28,692 nt of DNA from the NCBI GenBank assembly GCA_023394415.1, contig JAEXAR010000024.1, positions 1 to 28,692 of the forward strand, given 5' to 3'. The notes under the pieces were generated by a model that was not told the origin of the DNA, searched no databases, and saw only the letters and a list, made by a program, of their open reading frames with translations. The position numbers and the translations under genes are program-made. Shown here one piece after another: positions 1 to 7,480 of this stretch; position 1 is the stretch's first letter, and every line of letters starts with the position of its first letter. Origin of the DNA: Bacteroidota bacterium. Lineage in GTDB: Bacteria; Bacteroidota; Bacteroidia; Flavobacteriales; Weeksellaceae.

Positions 1-120
1 TGACTTTTTAATACCAACTGTTAGAGATTTCTCTGGTTTGTTGGTAGTAATTTCCTCAAAGTTGTTTACAACTCTGAATCTCTGTCCCGGGGTGATAGGT
101 TTTAATTTTCTAACAGACAT
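1..120 (-). CDS. rplB: 50S ribosomal protein L2, N-terminal part (cut by window edge)
   Basis: Reading the minus strand from the ATG at 120 gives 40 codons without a stop that begin MSVRKLKPITPGQRFRVVNN, the usual start of bacterial L2 in Flavobacteriia. L2 is a core 50S protein that binds 23S rRNA near the peptidyl transferase centre. The gene runs out of the left edge, so only the first 40 of roughly 270 residues are seen. It follows rplW by 32 bases in the same direction, the normal S10-operon order (L3, L4, L23, L2). Confidence 0.95.
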   Translation of the reverse strand, partial: MSVRKLKPITPGQRFRVVNNFEEITTNKPEKSLTVGIKKS

Positions 121-152
121 TACTATTATTTATAATGATTTAAAATATTTAC

Positions 153-440
153 TTATACTGAAAAGATATCGATTACTTCTCCTTCTGCAAGGGTGATAAC
201 CGCTTTTTTCAATTTGTTGGTTTTCCCAACCTGAAGTCCTTTTTTTGTGTACTTCGCAGAAACTTTAGGCGCATAAATCATGGTTCTAACGTCTGCTACT
301 TTTACACCGTAAGCTGCTTCTACCGCATTCTTGATCTGGATTTTATTCGCCTTAGTATCTACCAAGAAAGAATAAGCACCACGAAGATCCGTAAGGTAGT
401 TGGCTTTTTCTGAAATTACTGGTTTAATAATAACTGACAT
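153..440 (-). CDS. rplW: 50S ribosomal protein L23
   Basis: The 95-residue product starts MSVIIKPVISEKANYLTD, with the P-x-x-(S/T)-E-K motif near the N terminus that is typical of L23, followed by the conserved segment around residues 29-55 (NKIQIKNAVEAAYGVKVADV). L23 binds 23S rRNA domain III at the polypeptide exit tunnel and is the docking site for trigger factor and SRP. Length matches bacterial L23. It begins 3 bases after the rplD stop, so it is surely co-transcribed with rplC and rplD. Confidence 0.97.
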   Translation of the reverse strand: MSVIIKPVISEKANYLTDLRGAYSFLVDTKANKIQIKNAVEAAYGVKVADVRTMIYAPKVSAKYTKKGLQVGKTNKLKKAVITLAEGEVIDIFSV

Positions 441-443
441 GAT

Positions 444-1073
444 TTATTTCTTTAAATTTTCCTGGAATTTTTCTACTGCACCTTCAAAGAAAACAATTTC
501 ACCAGCATTTACTAGGTCGTAAGAGCTGATTTCGTTGTAGTTCAACACTCTTGTTTTAGGCAAGTTTCTTGAAGATAGATACACATTCTTATTAGCTTCA
601 GGAAGGATGAACAATGACTTTTTGCCGTTAAGTTCCAAAGCGTTCAATACGCTGATGAAATCTTTAGTTTTAGGCGCGTTCAAGCTCAAATCTTCTAAAA
701 CCTTAATACTGTTGTCTCTCAATTTTTGAGAAAGAACAGATTTTTTAGCCAATCTCTTAAGTGCTTTATTCAGTTTGAATCTGTAGTCTCTTGGCTTTGG
801 ACCAAATACTCTACCTCCTCCTTTGAAAGTTGGCGATTTAATATCACCATATCTCGCAGAACCTGAACCTTTTTGCTTCTTAAGCTTTCTTGTAGAAGCA
901 GTAATTTCGCTTCTTTCTTTTGATTTATGAGTCCCCTGTCTTTGTGCAGCCAGGTACTGTTTCACCTCTAAGTAAACCGCATGTTGGTTTGGCTCAATTC
1001 CGAAAACTGAATCATCAAGGGTTACTTTTCTTCCGGTTTCTTTTCCTGTGTTGTTTAATACTACTAGTTCCAT
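444..1073 (-). CDS. rplD: 50S ribosomal protein L4
   Basis: The 209-residue product has the N-terminal MELVVLNNTGKETGRKV strand, the long basic loop (residues about 45-100) with RQGTHKSKERSEI and the GGGRVFGPKPRDY motif that extends into the ribosome interior, and the C-terminal globular part. L4 is an early 50S assembly protein and lines the exit-tunnel constriction. In E. coli it also represses its own operon; whether that holds here is not visible. The start codon lies inside the end of rplC (10-base overlap, 1064-1073), which suggests translational coupling. The start is fixed by close similarity of the first residues to other flavobacterial L4 proteins. Confidence 0.97.
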   Translation of the reverse strand: MELVVLNNTGKETGRKVTLDDSVFGIEPNQHAVYLEVKQYLAAQRQGTHKSKERSEITASTRKLKKQKGSGSARYGDIKSPTFKGGGRVFGPKPRDYRFKLNKALKRLAKKSVLSQKLRDNSIKVLEDLSLNAPKTKDFISVLNALELNGKKSLFILPEANKNVYLSSRNLPKTRVLNYNEISSYDLVNAGEIVFFEGAVEKFQENLKK

Positions 1074-1687
1074 CTTCTTACAATTACATATGAATTTTTA
1101 GCTCCCGGAACAGCACCTTTTACTACTAAAAGATTTTGTTCTTCATCCACTTTTAACACCTGAAGGTTTTGTACAGTAACCTGCTTACCTCCCATTCTAC
1201 CAGCCATACGAAGACCTTTGAAAACTCTTGAAGGGTCAGATCCCGCACCGATAGAACCCGGAGCTCTTAATCTGTTGTGCTGACCGTGTGTCGCTTGCAT
1301 TACCCCACCAAAGTTGTGTCTTTTAACAACACCTTGGAAACCTTTACCTTTTGATGTTCCTGTTACGTCAACATATTCTCCTTCAGAGAAAAGGTTAACT
1401 TTTACTTCGTCTCCTACATTCAATTCGTCGAATCCGTGGTGGAATTCAACCAATTTAGCTTTAGGAGTAGAACCAGCCTTCTTAAAATGGCCAGCTAACG
1501 CTTTACCAACGTTCTTCTCACTCTTGTCATCGAAACCTAACTGAAAGCCAACATAGCCATCATTTTCTACGGTTCTGACCTGTAAAACCGCGCATGGACC
1601 AGCTTGAATGACAGTACAAGGGATGTTTTTCCCGTTCTCATCAAACAGAGAGGTCATACCGATTTTTTTACCAATAATACCTGACAT
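1064..1687 (-). CDS. rplC: 50S ribosomal protein L3
   Basis: The 207-residue product begins MSGIIGKKIGMTSLFDENG and carries the L3 core motif around residues 108-145 (GTSKGKGFQGVVKRHNFGG followed by ATHGQHNRLRAPGSIG), including the Gln/His-rich loop that reaches towards the peptidyl transferase centre. L3 is one of the first proteins to assemble on 23S rRNA. It is the first gene of the ribosomal cluster here: upstream lies a divergent, unrelated gene and not rpsJ. A well-formed Bacteroidetes promoter sits about 95 bases ahead of the ATG. The last codons (RRWN) overlap rplD by 10 bases. Confidence 0.97.
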   Translation of the reverse strand: MSGIIGKKIGMTSLFDENGKNIPCTVIQAGPCAVLQVRTVENDGYVGFQLGFDDKSEKNVGKALAGHFKKAGSTPKAKLVEFHHGFDELNVGDEVKVNLFSEGEYVDVTGTSKGKGFQGVVKRHNFGGVMQATHGQHNRLRAPGSIGAGSDPSRVFKGLRMAGRMGGKQVTVQNLQVLKVDEEQNLLVVKGAVPGAKNSYVIVRRWN

Positions 1688-1782
1688 TGTTATATAATAC
1701 TATAAATTTATCCTTATTTCATCAGGTTTTGAAGTGATTTCTATATTACAATTAGGCACACTTCGCCCCTAAAATGAGTGTG

Positions 1783-1813
1783 CAAATTTAGAGATATTTT
1801 TTGAACTGACAAA
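1783..1813 (-). promoter_or_regulatory. Promoter of the rplC-rplD-rplW-rplB operon
   Basis: On the minus strand the sequence reads TTTG (1813-1810), 19 bases, then TAAATTTG (1790-1783). This is the exact consensus of Bacteroidetes housekeeping promoters (-33 TTTG, -7 TAnnTTTG). Transcription would start near 1778, leaving a leader of about 90 bases before the rplC ATG at 1687. Confidence 0.75.
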
Positions 1814-1871
1814 TATTCCTTGAAAATATTTTGATTTTTAATGGCTTACGGAATTTCTTTATATTTAAACA

Positions 1872-2840
1872 ATGAAAAAAATATTGTCTTTTCTCCTTTT
1901 AATAGCCCTTTTCTCCTGTAAAGAAGAAAAACATCCCTATACCTTCTATTATTGGAAAACCAAATTATCTTTAAACCAAACCGAAAGCAATACTTTGCAA
2001 GAAGCCACTATACCTTATATATATGTACGTTATTTTGATGTGGATAAAATAAGTGGGAAATTTCAACCGATTGCAGCGATAAGCAAGGATCAAAGTTTTA
2101 AGACCTATAAACAAATAGTCCCTGTAGTTTTTATAACGAACCGAACATTTATAAACATCACACCCCAAGAAATTACCTTTCTCGCTAAAAACACTTTAGA
2201 TTTAATTAAAAAAAAGAATAACGACTATAACTTGAAAACCAACAACGAAATACAAATCGACTGCGATTGGACTTTAGGAACGAAAGACGATTATTTTAAA
2301 CTCTTAAATGAACTTAGGAACATTTCAGGGAAAGAAATTACCTCTACGCTTCGGCTTCATCAGGTGAAACACAAAAAGAAAATGGGAATTCCGCCTGTAG
2401 AAAAAGTATATTTGATGTGCTATTCAACTTCTTCACCGTTAGAGAATTCTGATAAAAATTCGATTCTGGATTTGGAGCTGCTAAAAAATTATCTTTCAAA
2501 TATAGAACGTTATCCAATAAAAAATATCGCTGTGGCGTTACCAATTTATTCGTGGGGAATTGTAACCAATCATAGTGGCAAACATAAAATCATCAACGCT
2601 CTTTCGAAAGATGACTTAAAACATCCAAATTTTAAAAAAACTTCTGAAAATGAAATTGAAATACAAAAAGACGGTTTCTATTTCGGGAATTACCTCAACA
2701 AAGGTTTTAAAATAAAAGTTGAAGAGATTGAAAATAAACAGTTGGATGAGGCGGTAGAATTCCTTAACGGAAAAATTAAAGAATATGAAATCATTTATTA
2801 TCAATTAGATAGTAAATTTGTTAAAAATCGAAAGTTATAG
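1872..2840 (+). CDS. Lipoprotein with TIM-barrel-like (GH18/DUF3142-like) fold, function unknown
   Basis: I do not recognise a specific function. The 322-residue product starts with a lipoprotein signal (MKKILSFLLLIALFSC, lipid-carrying Cys at 16). The residues right after the Cys are K-E-E, which matches the K-(D/E)-(D/E) export signal described in Capnocytophaga for surface lipoproteins. The body shows spaced hydrophobic strands ending in polar residues, such as IQIDCDWT (about 127-134), TSTLRLHQV (about 158-166), KVYLMCYSTSSP (about 178-189) and NIAVALPIYSWGIV, a pattern that resembles GH18-type TIM barrels and the DUF3142 family. The DxxDxDxE chitinase motif is not complete: the acid after the W is missing, so hydrolase activity is doubtful. 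It lies 71 bases before the next exported protein and probably forms a unit with it. Confidence 0.7.
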   Translation: MKKILSFLLLIALFSCKEEKHPYTFYYWKTKLSLNQTESNTLQEATIPYIYVRYFDVDKISGKFQPIAAISKDQSFKTYKQIVPVVFITNRTFINITPQEITFLAKNTLDLIKKKNNDYNLKTNNEIQIDCDWTLGTKDDYFKLLNELRNISGKEITSTLRLHQVKHKKKMGIPPVEKVYLMCYSTSSPLENSDKNSILDLELLKNYLSNIERYPIKNIAVALPIYSWGIVTNHSGKHKIINALSKDDLKHPNFKKTSENEIEIQKDGFYFGNYLNKGFKIKVEEIENKQLDEAVEFLNGKIKEYEIIYYQLDSKFVKNRKL

Positions 2841-2911
2841 ACATACAAGGTTTGAATCCCGAAAACTTTGAGCTTGTGAAAGTGTTTTGAGAACCTTAAA
2901 AAAAAGTAATT

Positions 2912-5593
2912 ATGAAAAAAATCCTGATTTCTGCCGCATTTATTCTTATATATCACCAAAACAGCAAAGCGTGCGCTTGGTACGATCCAGATTATGAATA
3001 TTTTAACCTCTTCACTCAATCTATCATCAAGGACAAATCGTATCTGCCATTTTTACTTACTTATTCCAATAGATTTTACGGGCACGAGCATTACGAAATT
3101 CCCGACGAAAATATTGAAACATGGCAGAAGTTTTTCAGCAACAAGCTAAATTATCAGGAAGCAAAAAATTTAGTATACAAAATTCCGATGAGCGAGTTGA
3201 ACGCTTTCAAAAAAGGAAATTCATCCAATCCCATTCTCAACAAGTTAGGTTCTTACCAAAATCATCAGGAAGCAATTGATTATTTGATTGAAGCCAAATA
3301 CTTGGAGCCTTTTATGCAAATTAATTATGTAGAAAGTCCTGATTCTTTCTACTATCGTGACAACGAAAATCCTAAAAACGCTACACAATTAGACTATAAT
3401 AAAACAATTGCAGCACTAACATCACTTTACAACGCAACAAAACTTCCGGAGATTAAATTGCGATATGGTTATCAGTTGGTACGTTTTAATCATTATACAA
3501 GAAATTATCCGCAAGCTATTGAAGCCTTCTCGAAATATGTAGAACCTTTAAATCTAAAAAGTTCGCCATATTTCTGGGCTTTGGATCAAATGGCAGGCGC
3601 ACAACGCGGACTTAAACAAGGCAATGAAGCCAACTGGAATTTCTTCAAAGTGTTTATGAACAGTAAGAGCCGTCGCGAAAGCGCCTTCACCTCAATGAAA
3701 CTTTCAGACAGTGCTTCCTTTAAAAACATTTTAGATTTAACAAAAACCAATGAAGAAAAAAATATGGCTTACTTTCTTCTTGGTTATGACGGCTTTAATA
3801 ATCCGCTGCCAATGATGGAAAAAATGTATGAAGTAGATCCAAATTCGGAAATGCTGAAAGTAATGGCAGCCAGAGCTATTAATGAACTGGAAAGAAGTTA
3901 TCTGCCGGTTTATTACTATGGCAACGATAATGTTACTGAAAATTCAATTCTAAAAACTAAAACCTCGGAAAATGAAATTTCGGAAAACCAAACAGATGGA
4001 ATAAAAAAAGAAAGTTTTTGGGATAAAATTACCAATTTTTTTAGCAACCTTTTCAGCTCAAAAAAAGAAAATAGCTCTAACGAACGCAGTAATGACCAAA
4101 GTGACAAAGATTTGCTGAATAACCCGAACCGCATTCCGTTCTACACCGAAAAATCACTTTGGGGAAGCGAAGAAAAAGATGAAAATTACATCAACGATTT
4201 TGAAACATTTATAGAAAAAACAAAAACCAAGTCCAATGATGAGTTTTGGCAAATTGCGGATGCTTACGTGAAATTTTTGAAGAAAGATTACTCTGAAAGT
4301 GATGCGCTTTTATCCCAAATAAAAACCCAAAATCAAGAATATAACGAGCAAATTAACCGGATGAAAATGTTGAACGAAATTGTTTCCCAACCTAGAATAA
4401 CTCCGGAGTTTGAGAGTAAACTTTACAAAAAATATTCAACTTTTTTTATTGAGCAGAAAAAGCCTGACAGCATTTCTAACGAGGATTTCTATTATCCAAC
4501 GCCTTCTACATCAGATTTTCTTAAGGATGTCTTGGCTAATCGCTATTTTTTGCAGGGTGAAGACGGCAAGTCATTCCTAATGAATAATAAACTATCCGAT
4601 TTACAGTACAGCCCGAACTCAAAACTGGTGAAAAGCGTCGAAGAATTCTATAGAAAACCTAACAAGAATGTCTTTGAACAAATTATTGCCAAAAATTTGG
4701 ATGATGTTGGCAATACGAATGCCTTTTTCAACTTGATTTACGGGGACCGAGAGATGAAACTTGCCAATTTTGAAAAAGCAAAACAATACTATCAAAAGGT
4801 GACCAACTTTAAAGGCATACCCAGAAGCCATTACGTTTGGGATGACGCTACACCTAATATGAAGCCTTTAGTTTACGATGAGAACACCTATAACGGTTTC
4901 CGTAACATTTCGAACCTCATTTTTGGACACAATGTTTGGGAAAGCTTCCAAAGTCCCAAAGAAGTGAGCATGAAAGCAGAAGATTTAACCACATTCAGTT
5001 TTATTAAACCAAAAATGAATAAACTAGAATTGGCAGACGCTTTAATTCAGCTTAAAAAAATAGGCTCCGGAAAAGACGCCACTGCTGCGAAAGCCAACCA
5101 ACTAATTGGAAATTTAATGTATAACACTTCGGTTTTAGGATATTTCAGAGAAATTTTTGTGATGGATATTGATAATTCTAATGGTGGGAAATTTGATTTC
5201 TGGACTTCTGAACAGCCTTATCAGTATTATTATAAAAACTTTACCTATCAGAGTTTTGTTGAGCCTGATAATTTCGATTTGGCCATTAATTATTATCAAA
5301 AAGCCTTAAACCTAACAACAGTTAAGGAACAAAAAGCCAGAATTCTCTTCCAATTGGCGAGTGTAGAACAAGGAAAATACTACCAATACGAATATCAGCA
5401 ACCTGAAATTTCTTACGATGACAAAAACTGGGAGAAAAAACGAGAAAACAGAGAAAAAGATTTGGCTGCTATAAAAAATCAGAAGTACAGAACGTATTTT
5501 ACGCAACTTAAAAACAATTATGCGGACACTGAAACCGCAAAACAACTCATGGGAAGCTGCTCGTATTTTGATTATTTTATGAAACGCAGATAA
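2912..5593 (+). CDS. Large exported protein with helical-repeat (TPR-like) character, function unknown
   Basis: I cannot assign a family. The 893-residue product has a signal peptide (MKKILISAAFILIYHQNSKA) with a likely signal-peptidase I site S-K-A before Cys21; the lipobox is poor, so it is probably periplasmic or secreted, not a lipoprotein. The mature N terminus (CAWYDPDYEYFNLFTQ) is aromatic-rich. Several parts look like TPR or Sel1-type helix pairs, for example FEKAKQYYQKVTNF and NFDLAINYYQKALNLTTVKEQKARILFQLA (split here only by naming). A Ser/Lys/Asn-rich linker at about residues 345-410 holds an amphipathic stretch, FWDKITNFFSNLF. The stop codon abuts the stop of the convergent esterase gene with no base between them. 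Together with the lipoprotein in front it may act in the envelope; that is inference. Confidence 0.7.
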   Translation: MKKILISAAFILIYHQNSKACAWYDPDYEYFNLFTQSIIKDKSYLPFLLTYSNRFYGHEHYEIPDENIETWQKFFSNKLNYQEAKNLVYKIPMSELNAFKKGNSSNPILNKLGSYQNHQEAIDYLIEAKYLEPFMQINYVESPDSFYYRDNENPKNATQLDYNKTIAALTSLYNATKLPEIKLRYGYQLVRFNHYTRNYPQAIEAFSKYVEPLNLKSSPYFWALDQMAGAQRGLKQGNEANWNFFKVFMNSKSRRESAFTSMKLSDSASFKNILDLTKTNEEKNMAYFLLGYDGFNNPLPMMEKMYEVDPNSEMLKVMAARAINELERSYLPVYYYGNDNVTENSILKTKTSENEISENQTDGIKKESFWDKITNFFSNLFSSKKENSSNERSNDQSDKDLLNNPNRIPFYTEKSLWGSEEKDENYINDFETFIEKTKTKSNDEFWQIADAYVKFLKKDYSESDALLSQIKTQNQEYNEQINRMKMLNEIVSQPRITPEFESKLYKKYSTFFIEQKKPDSISNEDFYYPTPSTSDFLKDVLANRYFLQGEDGKSFLMNNKLSDLQYSPNSKLVKSVEEFYRKPNKNVFEQIIAKNLDDVGNTNAFFNLIYGDREMKLANFEKAKQYYQKVTNFKGIPRSHYVWDDATPNMKPLVYDENTYNGFRNISNLIFGHNVWESFQSPKEVSMKAEDLTTFSFIKPKMNKLELADALIQLKKIGSGKDATAAKANQLIGNLMYNTSVLGYFREIFVMDIDNSNGGKFDFWTSEQPYQYYYKNFTYQSFVEPDNFDLAINYYQKALNLTTVKEQKARILFQLASVEQGKYYQYEYQQPEISYDDKNWEKKRENREKDLAAIKNQKYRTYFTQLKNNYADTETAKQLMGSCSYFDYFMKRR

Positions 5594-6508
5594 TTACCTC
5601 AACATCATGGAGAGAGGAATTACCAAACGTTGTGCCCATGCTTCTTCAGTGTGAGCAGCACCGGAAAACTTAAGCGTTTGCCAATATTTTTTGGTATACT
5701 TTTTCTCTCGCATAATCTTATCTACTTCTTTCTGATGCAGTTCGTACATAGCGTCCAATGTTTCCGTTCCAAAATCGAAATAGTATTTATTTTTGCCGTA
5801 TTTAGGAAGGTTTTCTTTTAAATAATTTTGAAATGCTTGCGGAACAGGATTGTTTTCTGCTAAAAATATGCCAGGCCAATGTGTTGACATACAAATTGCA
5901 CCACCAAATATGTTCGGATATTCCGTAGCGGCATACATAGAGATTAAACCTCCCATAGAACTGCCCATAATAAAGGTGTGCTTATTGTTCTTATAAGTGG
6001 TATAGTTTCTCTCAACAAAAGGTTTTAGTTCTTCAACCAAAAATTTTAAATATTGGTCTGAATATACTTTTGATGCAAAAAGCAATTGGTTTGGCTGTCG
6101 TTTTAGCGTGTAAAGACTATCTTGAGTTTTACGTGTAAGACTTTCAAAAGGCTTCTGCGGAAAATATTCGCTATGGCGATTAACACCGGCATTATCTACT
6201 GCTACTACAATAGTGGGTTTTACCTTTTTTTCTTTAATTAATTTGCCTAAAACTTCATCCAATTTCCATTCTTGTTGGTTCCAAGTTATGGTTCCGTCCC
6301 AAAGCATTTGTCCATCATTAGCAAATAATACTTGATGTTTTATACGGGGATCATAGTTGTCCGGAAGCCAAATTCTTACGTTTCTGTTCCCAATATTCAC
6401 AGAATTAAAGTTTTGGTATTCAATAATCTTTCCTGAGCTCACTTTAGGCGTTTGTGAATTCAGTGAAAGAAATAAAAATGCTGTAATGAGTATTAAGAGT
6501 TTTTTCAT
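5594..6508 (-). CDS. Exported esterase (esterase D / Fes-like alpha/beta hydrolase)
   Basis: The product is an alpha/beta hydrolase of the putative-esterase (esterase D, ferric enterobactin esterase) family. I start it at the ATG at 6508, giving 304 residues that open with a signal peptide (MKKLLILITAFLFLSLNSQ); an upstream in-frame ATG at 6586 would bury that signal behind 26 polar residues that overlap the previous gene. The strands VRIWLPDNYDP and HQVLFANDGQ, the nucleophile elbow G-S-S-M-G-G (Ser184), an acidic residue in YYFDFGTETLD and the late His in GAAHTEEAW form the expected catalytic set. It follows the iron-permease-family gene by one base. Substrate is unknown; a siderophore esterase role is possible but not shown. 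Confidence 0.85.
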   Translation of the reverse strand: MKKLLILITAFLFLSLNSQTPKVSSGKIIEYQNFNSVNIGNRNVRIWLPDNYDPRIKHQVLFANDGQMLWDGTITWNQQEWKLDEVLGKLIKEKKVKPTIVVAVDNAGVNRHSEYFPQKPFESLTRKTQDSLYTLKRQPNQLLFASKVYSDQYLKFLVEELKPFVERNYTTYKNNKHTFIMGSSMGGLISMYAATEYPNIFGGAICMSTHWPGIFLAENNPVPQAFQNYLKENLPKYGKNKYYFDFGTETLDAMYELHQKEVDKIMREKKYTKKYWQTLKFSGAAHTEEAWAQRLVIPLSMMLR

Positions 6509-6509
6509 T

Positions 6510-6989
6510 TTATCGATCTTCTTCTTCAATCTGTTCCTGTATCTGTTGGTTGCGCAGTTTGTGTTCGTGGTTATCTTCTGCGGCATCTATGGAATGAGAT
6601 TGATGCAAATTGGTATCTTCTTGTGCTAAATTTGATAGCTTTTGGTAGTAACGATGTAGCTTATCGAGTTCCTTCTCAGTTAAATCTTCAATATCAACAA
6701 TTCTGTTGCTGGCTTTTTCGTGGGCAGCAATCAGTTCATTCAATTTAATTTGGATGGCTTTAGAATCCTTGTTTTGCCCCTTCTGAATGAGAAATACCAT
6801 TAAAAAAGTGACGATTGTGGTTCCCGTGTTTATTACCAGTTGCCAAGTTTCAGAAAAATTAAAAAACGGTCCGGAAATAGCCCAAACCAAAATAAGAGCT
6901 ACCGCAATGATGAAAGCAGCAGGACTTCCGGTAGCATTAGTAGCCCAATTTGAAAACTTTTCAAAAAAATTCGAATTATCGGTCGACAT
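6510..6989 (-). CDS. Low-affinity iron permease family membrane protein
   Basis: The 159-residue product has two membrane segments (about residues 22-44, AAFIIAVALILVWAISGPFF, and about 49-69, VINTGTTIVTFLMVFLIQ), then the conserved cytoplasmic stretch QKGQNKDSKAIQIKLNELI, which is the signature of the small bacterial proteins in the low-affinity iron permease family (Pfam Iron_permease, COG5478). The C terminus is a charged, coiled-coil-like tail ending in Glu/Gln-rich sequence. The family name comes from yeast Fet4; iron transport has not been firmly shown for the short bacterial forms. The esterase gene starts one base after its stop, so the two are co-transcribed. Confidence 0.8.
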   Translation of the reverse strand: MSTDNSNFFEKFSNWATNATGSPAAFIIAVALILVWAISGPFFNFSETWQLVINTGTTIVTFLMVFLIQKGQNKDSKAIQIKLNELIAAHEKASNRIVDIEDLTEKELDKLHRYYQKLSNLAQEDTNLHQSHSIDAAEDNHEHKLRNQQIQEQIEEEDR

Positions 6990-7013
6990 AAACTTGATAT
7001 TTAGTTGGTTATA

Positions 7014-7283
7014 CTAAAAACCCTGCCAAAAGATATAAACAAATAGTAATTGTGAAATTATTGTTAAAATAAACTTCAATTTAAAACTTATTTTTGAAGT
7101 TTTATGCCTAAAAACAAGCATTCCTAACACCGACCCAATCGTTCCTCCCATTAACGAACACAACAAAAGTAACCATTCTGGAATTCTTGATTTAAAGTTT
7201 TTAGCTTTCCATTTATCAATTCCAAAAATTATGAAGCTTAAGGAATTGATTATAACCAAATAGTATATGAGCACATTGTTCAT
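7014..7283 (-). CDS. DUF1294 small membrane protein
   Basis: Taken from the ATG at 7283, the 89-residue product has the DUF1294 pattern: an N-terminal membrane helix (NVLIYYLVIINSLSFIIFGIDK), the basic K-W-K-A motif, R-I-P-E-W-L-L-L, a Gly-rich helix (MGGTIGSVLGMLVFRHKT) and a last helix ending in FWQGF. An in-frame ATG at 7349 adds 22 residues that are not part of the family and give an unusual length, so I prefer the shorter form. Function of the family is unknown. It lies 24 bases upstream of the iron-permease-family gene and may lead that small operon. Confidence 0.8.
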   Translation of the reverse strand: MNNVLIYYLVIINSLSFIIFGIDKWKAKNFKSRIPEWLLLLCSLMGGTIGSVLGMLVFRHKTSKISFKLKFILTIISQLLFVYIFWQGF

Positions 7284-7454
7284 TTTGTAAAAATAGCCAT
7301 TTTGCAAAACTCTTATCACAAAAAAACCTGCAAATTTGGCAATATTCATCTCTGTTATTGGGCTGGCACAGGAATTGAGAAAATTATTAAAACACTTTAT
7401 TTTAGACGATTTTTTTATAGCATTAGAAACTTCGTCATTATTTGAATTTTAAAA

Positions 7455-7471
7455 AATGACAATCTGTCATT
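7455..7471. promoter_or_regulatory. Perfect inverted repeat in front of lon (candidate operator)
   Basis: The sequence AATGACA-ATC-TGTCATT has 7-base arms that match perfectly with a 3-base centre, 9 bases before the lon ATG. The position and symmetry suit a repressor site controlling a stress protease. The binding protein is not known from the sequence. Confidence 0.5.
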
Positions 7472-7480
7472 AAATATACT

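Noticed and set aside
1314..1544. Open frame on the plus strand inside rplC
   Set aside because: It is antisense to L3 and has no protein-like features.
1872..2840. Calling the first exported lipoprotein a chitinase
   Set aside because: The barrel-like strands suggest it, but the DxxDxDxE motif lacks the catalytic Glu, so an enzymatic name is not justified.
6509..6586. Longer start for the esterase gene
   Set aside because: It would put 26 polar residues before an intact signal peptide and overlap most of the end of the iron-permease-family gene.
7284..7349. Longer start for the DUF1294 gene
   Set aside because: The extra 22 residues are not part of the family pattern; the inner ATG gives the usual length.
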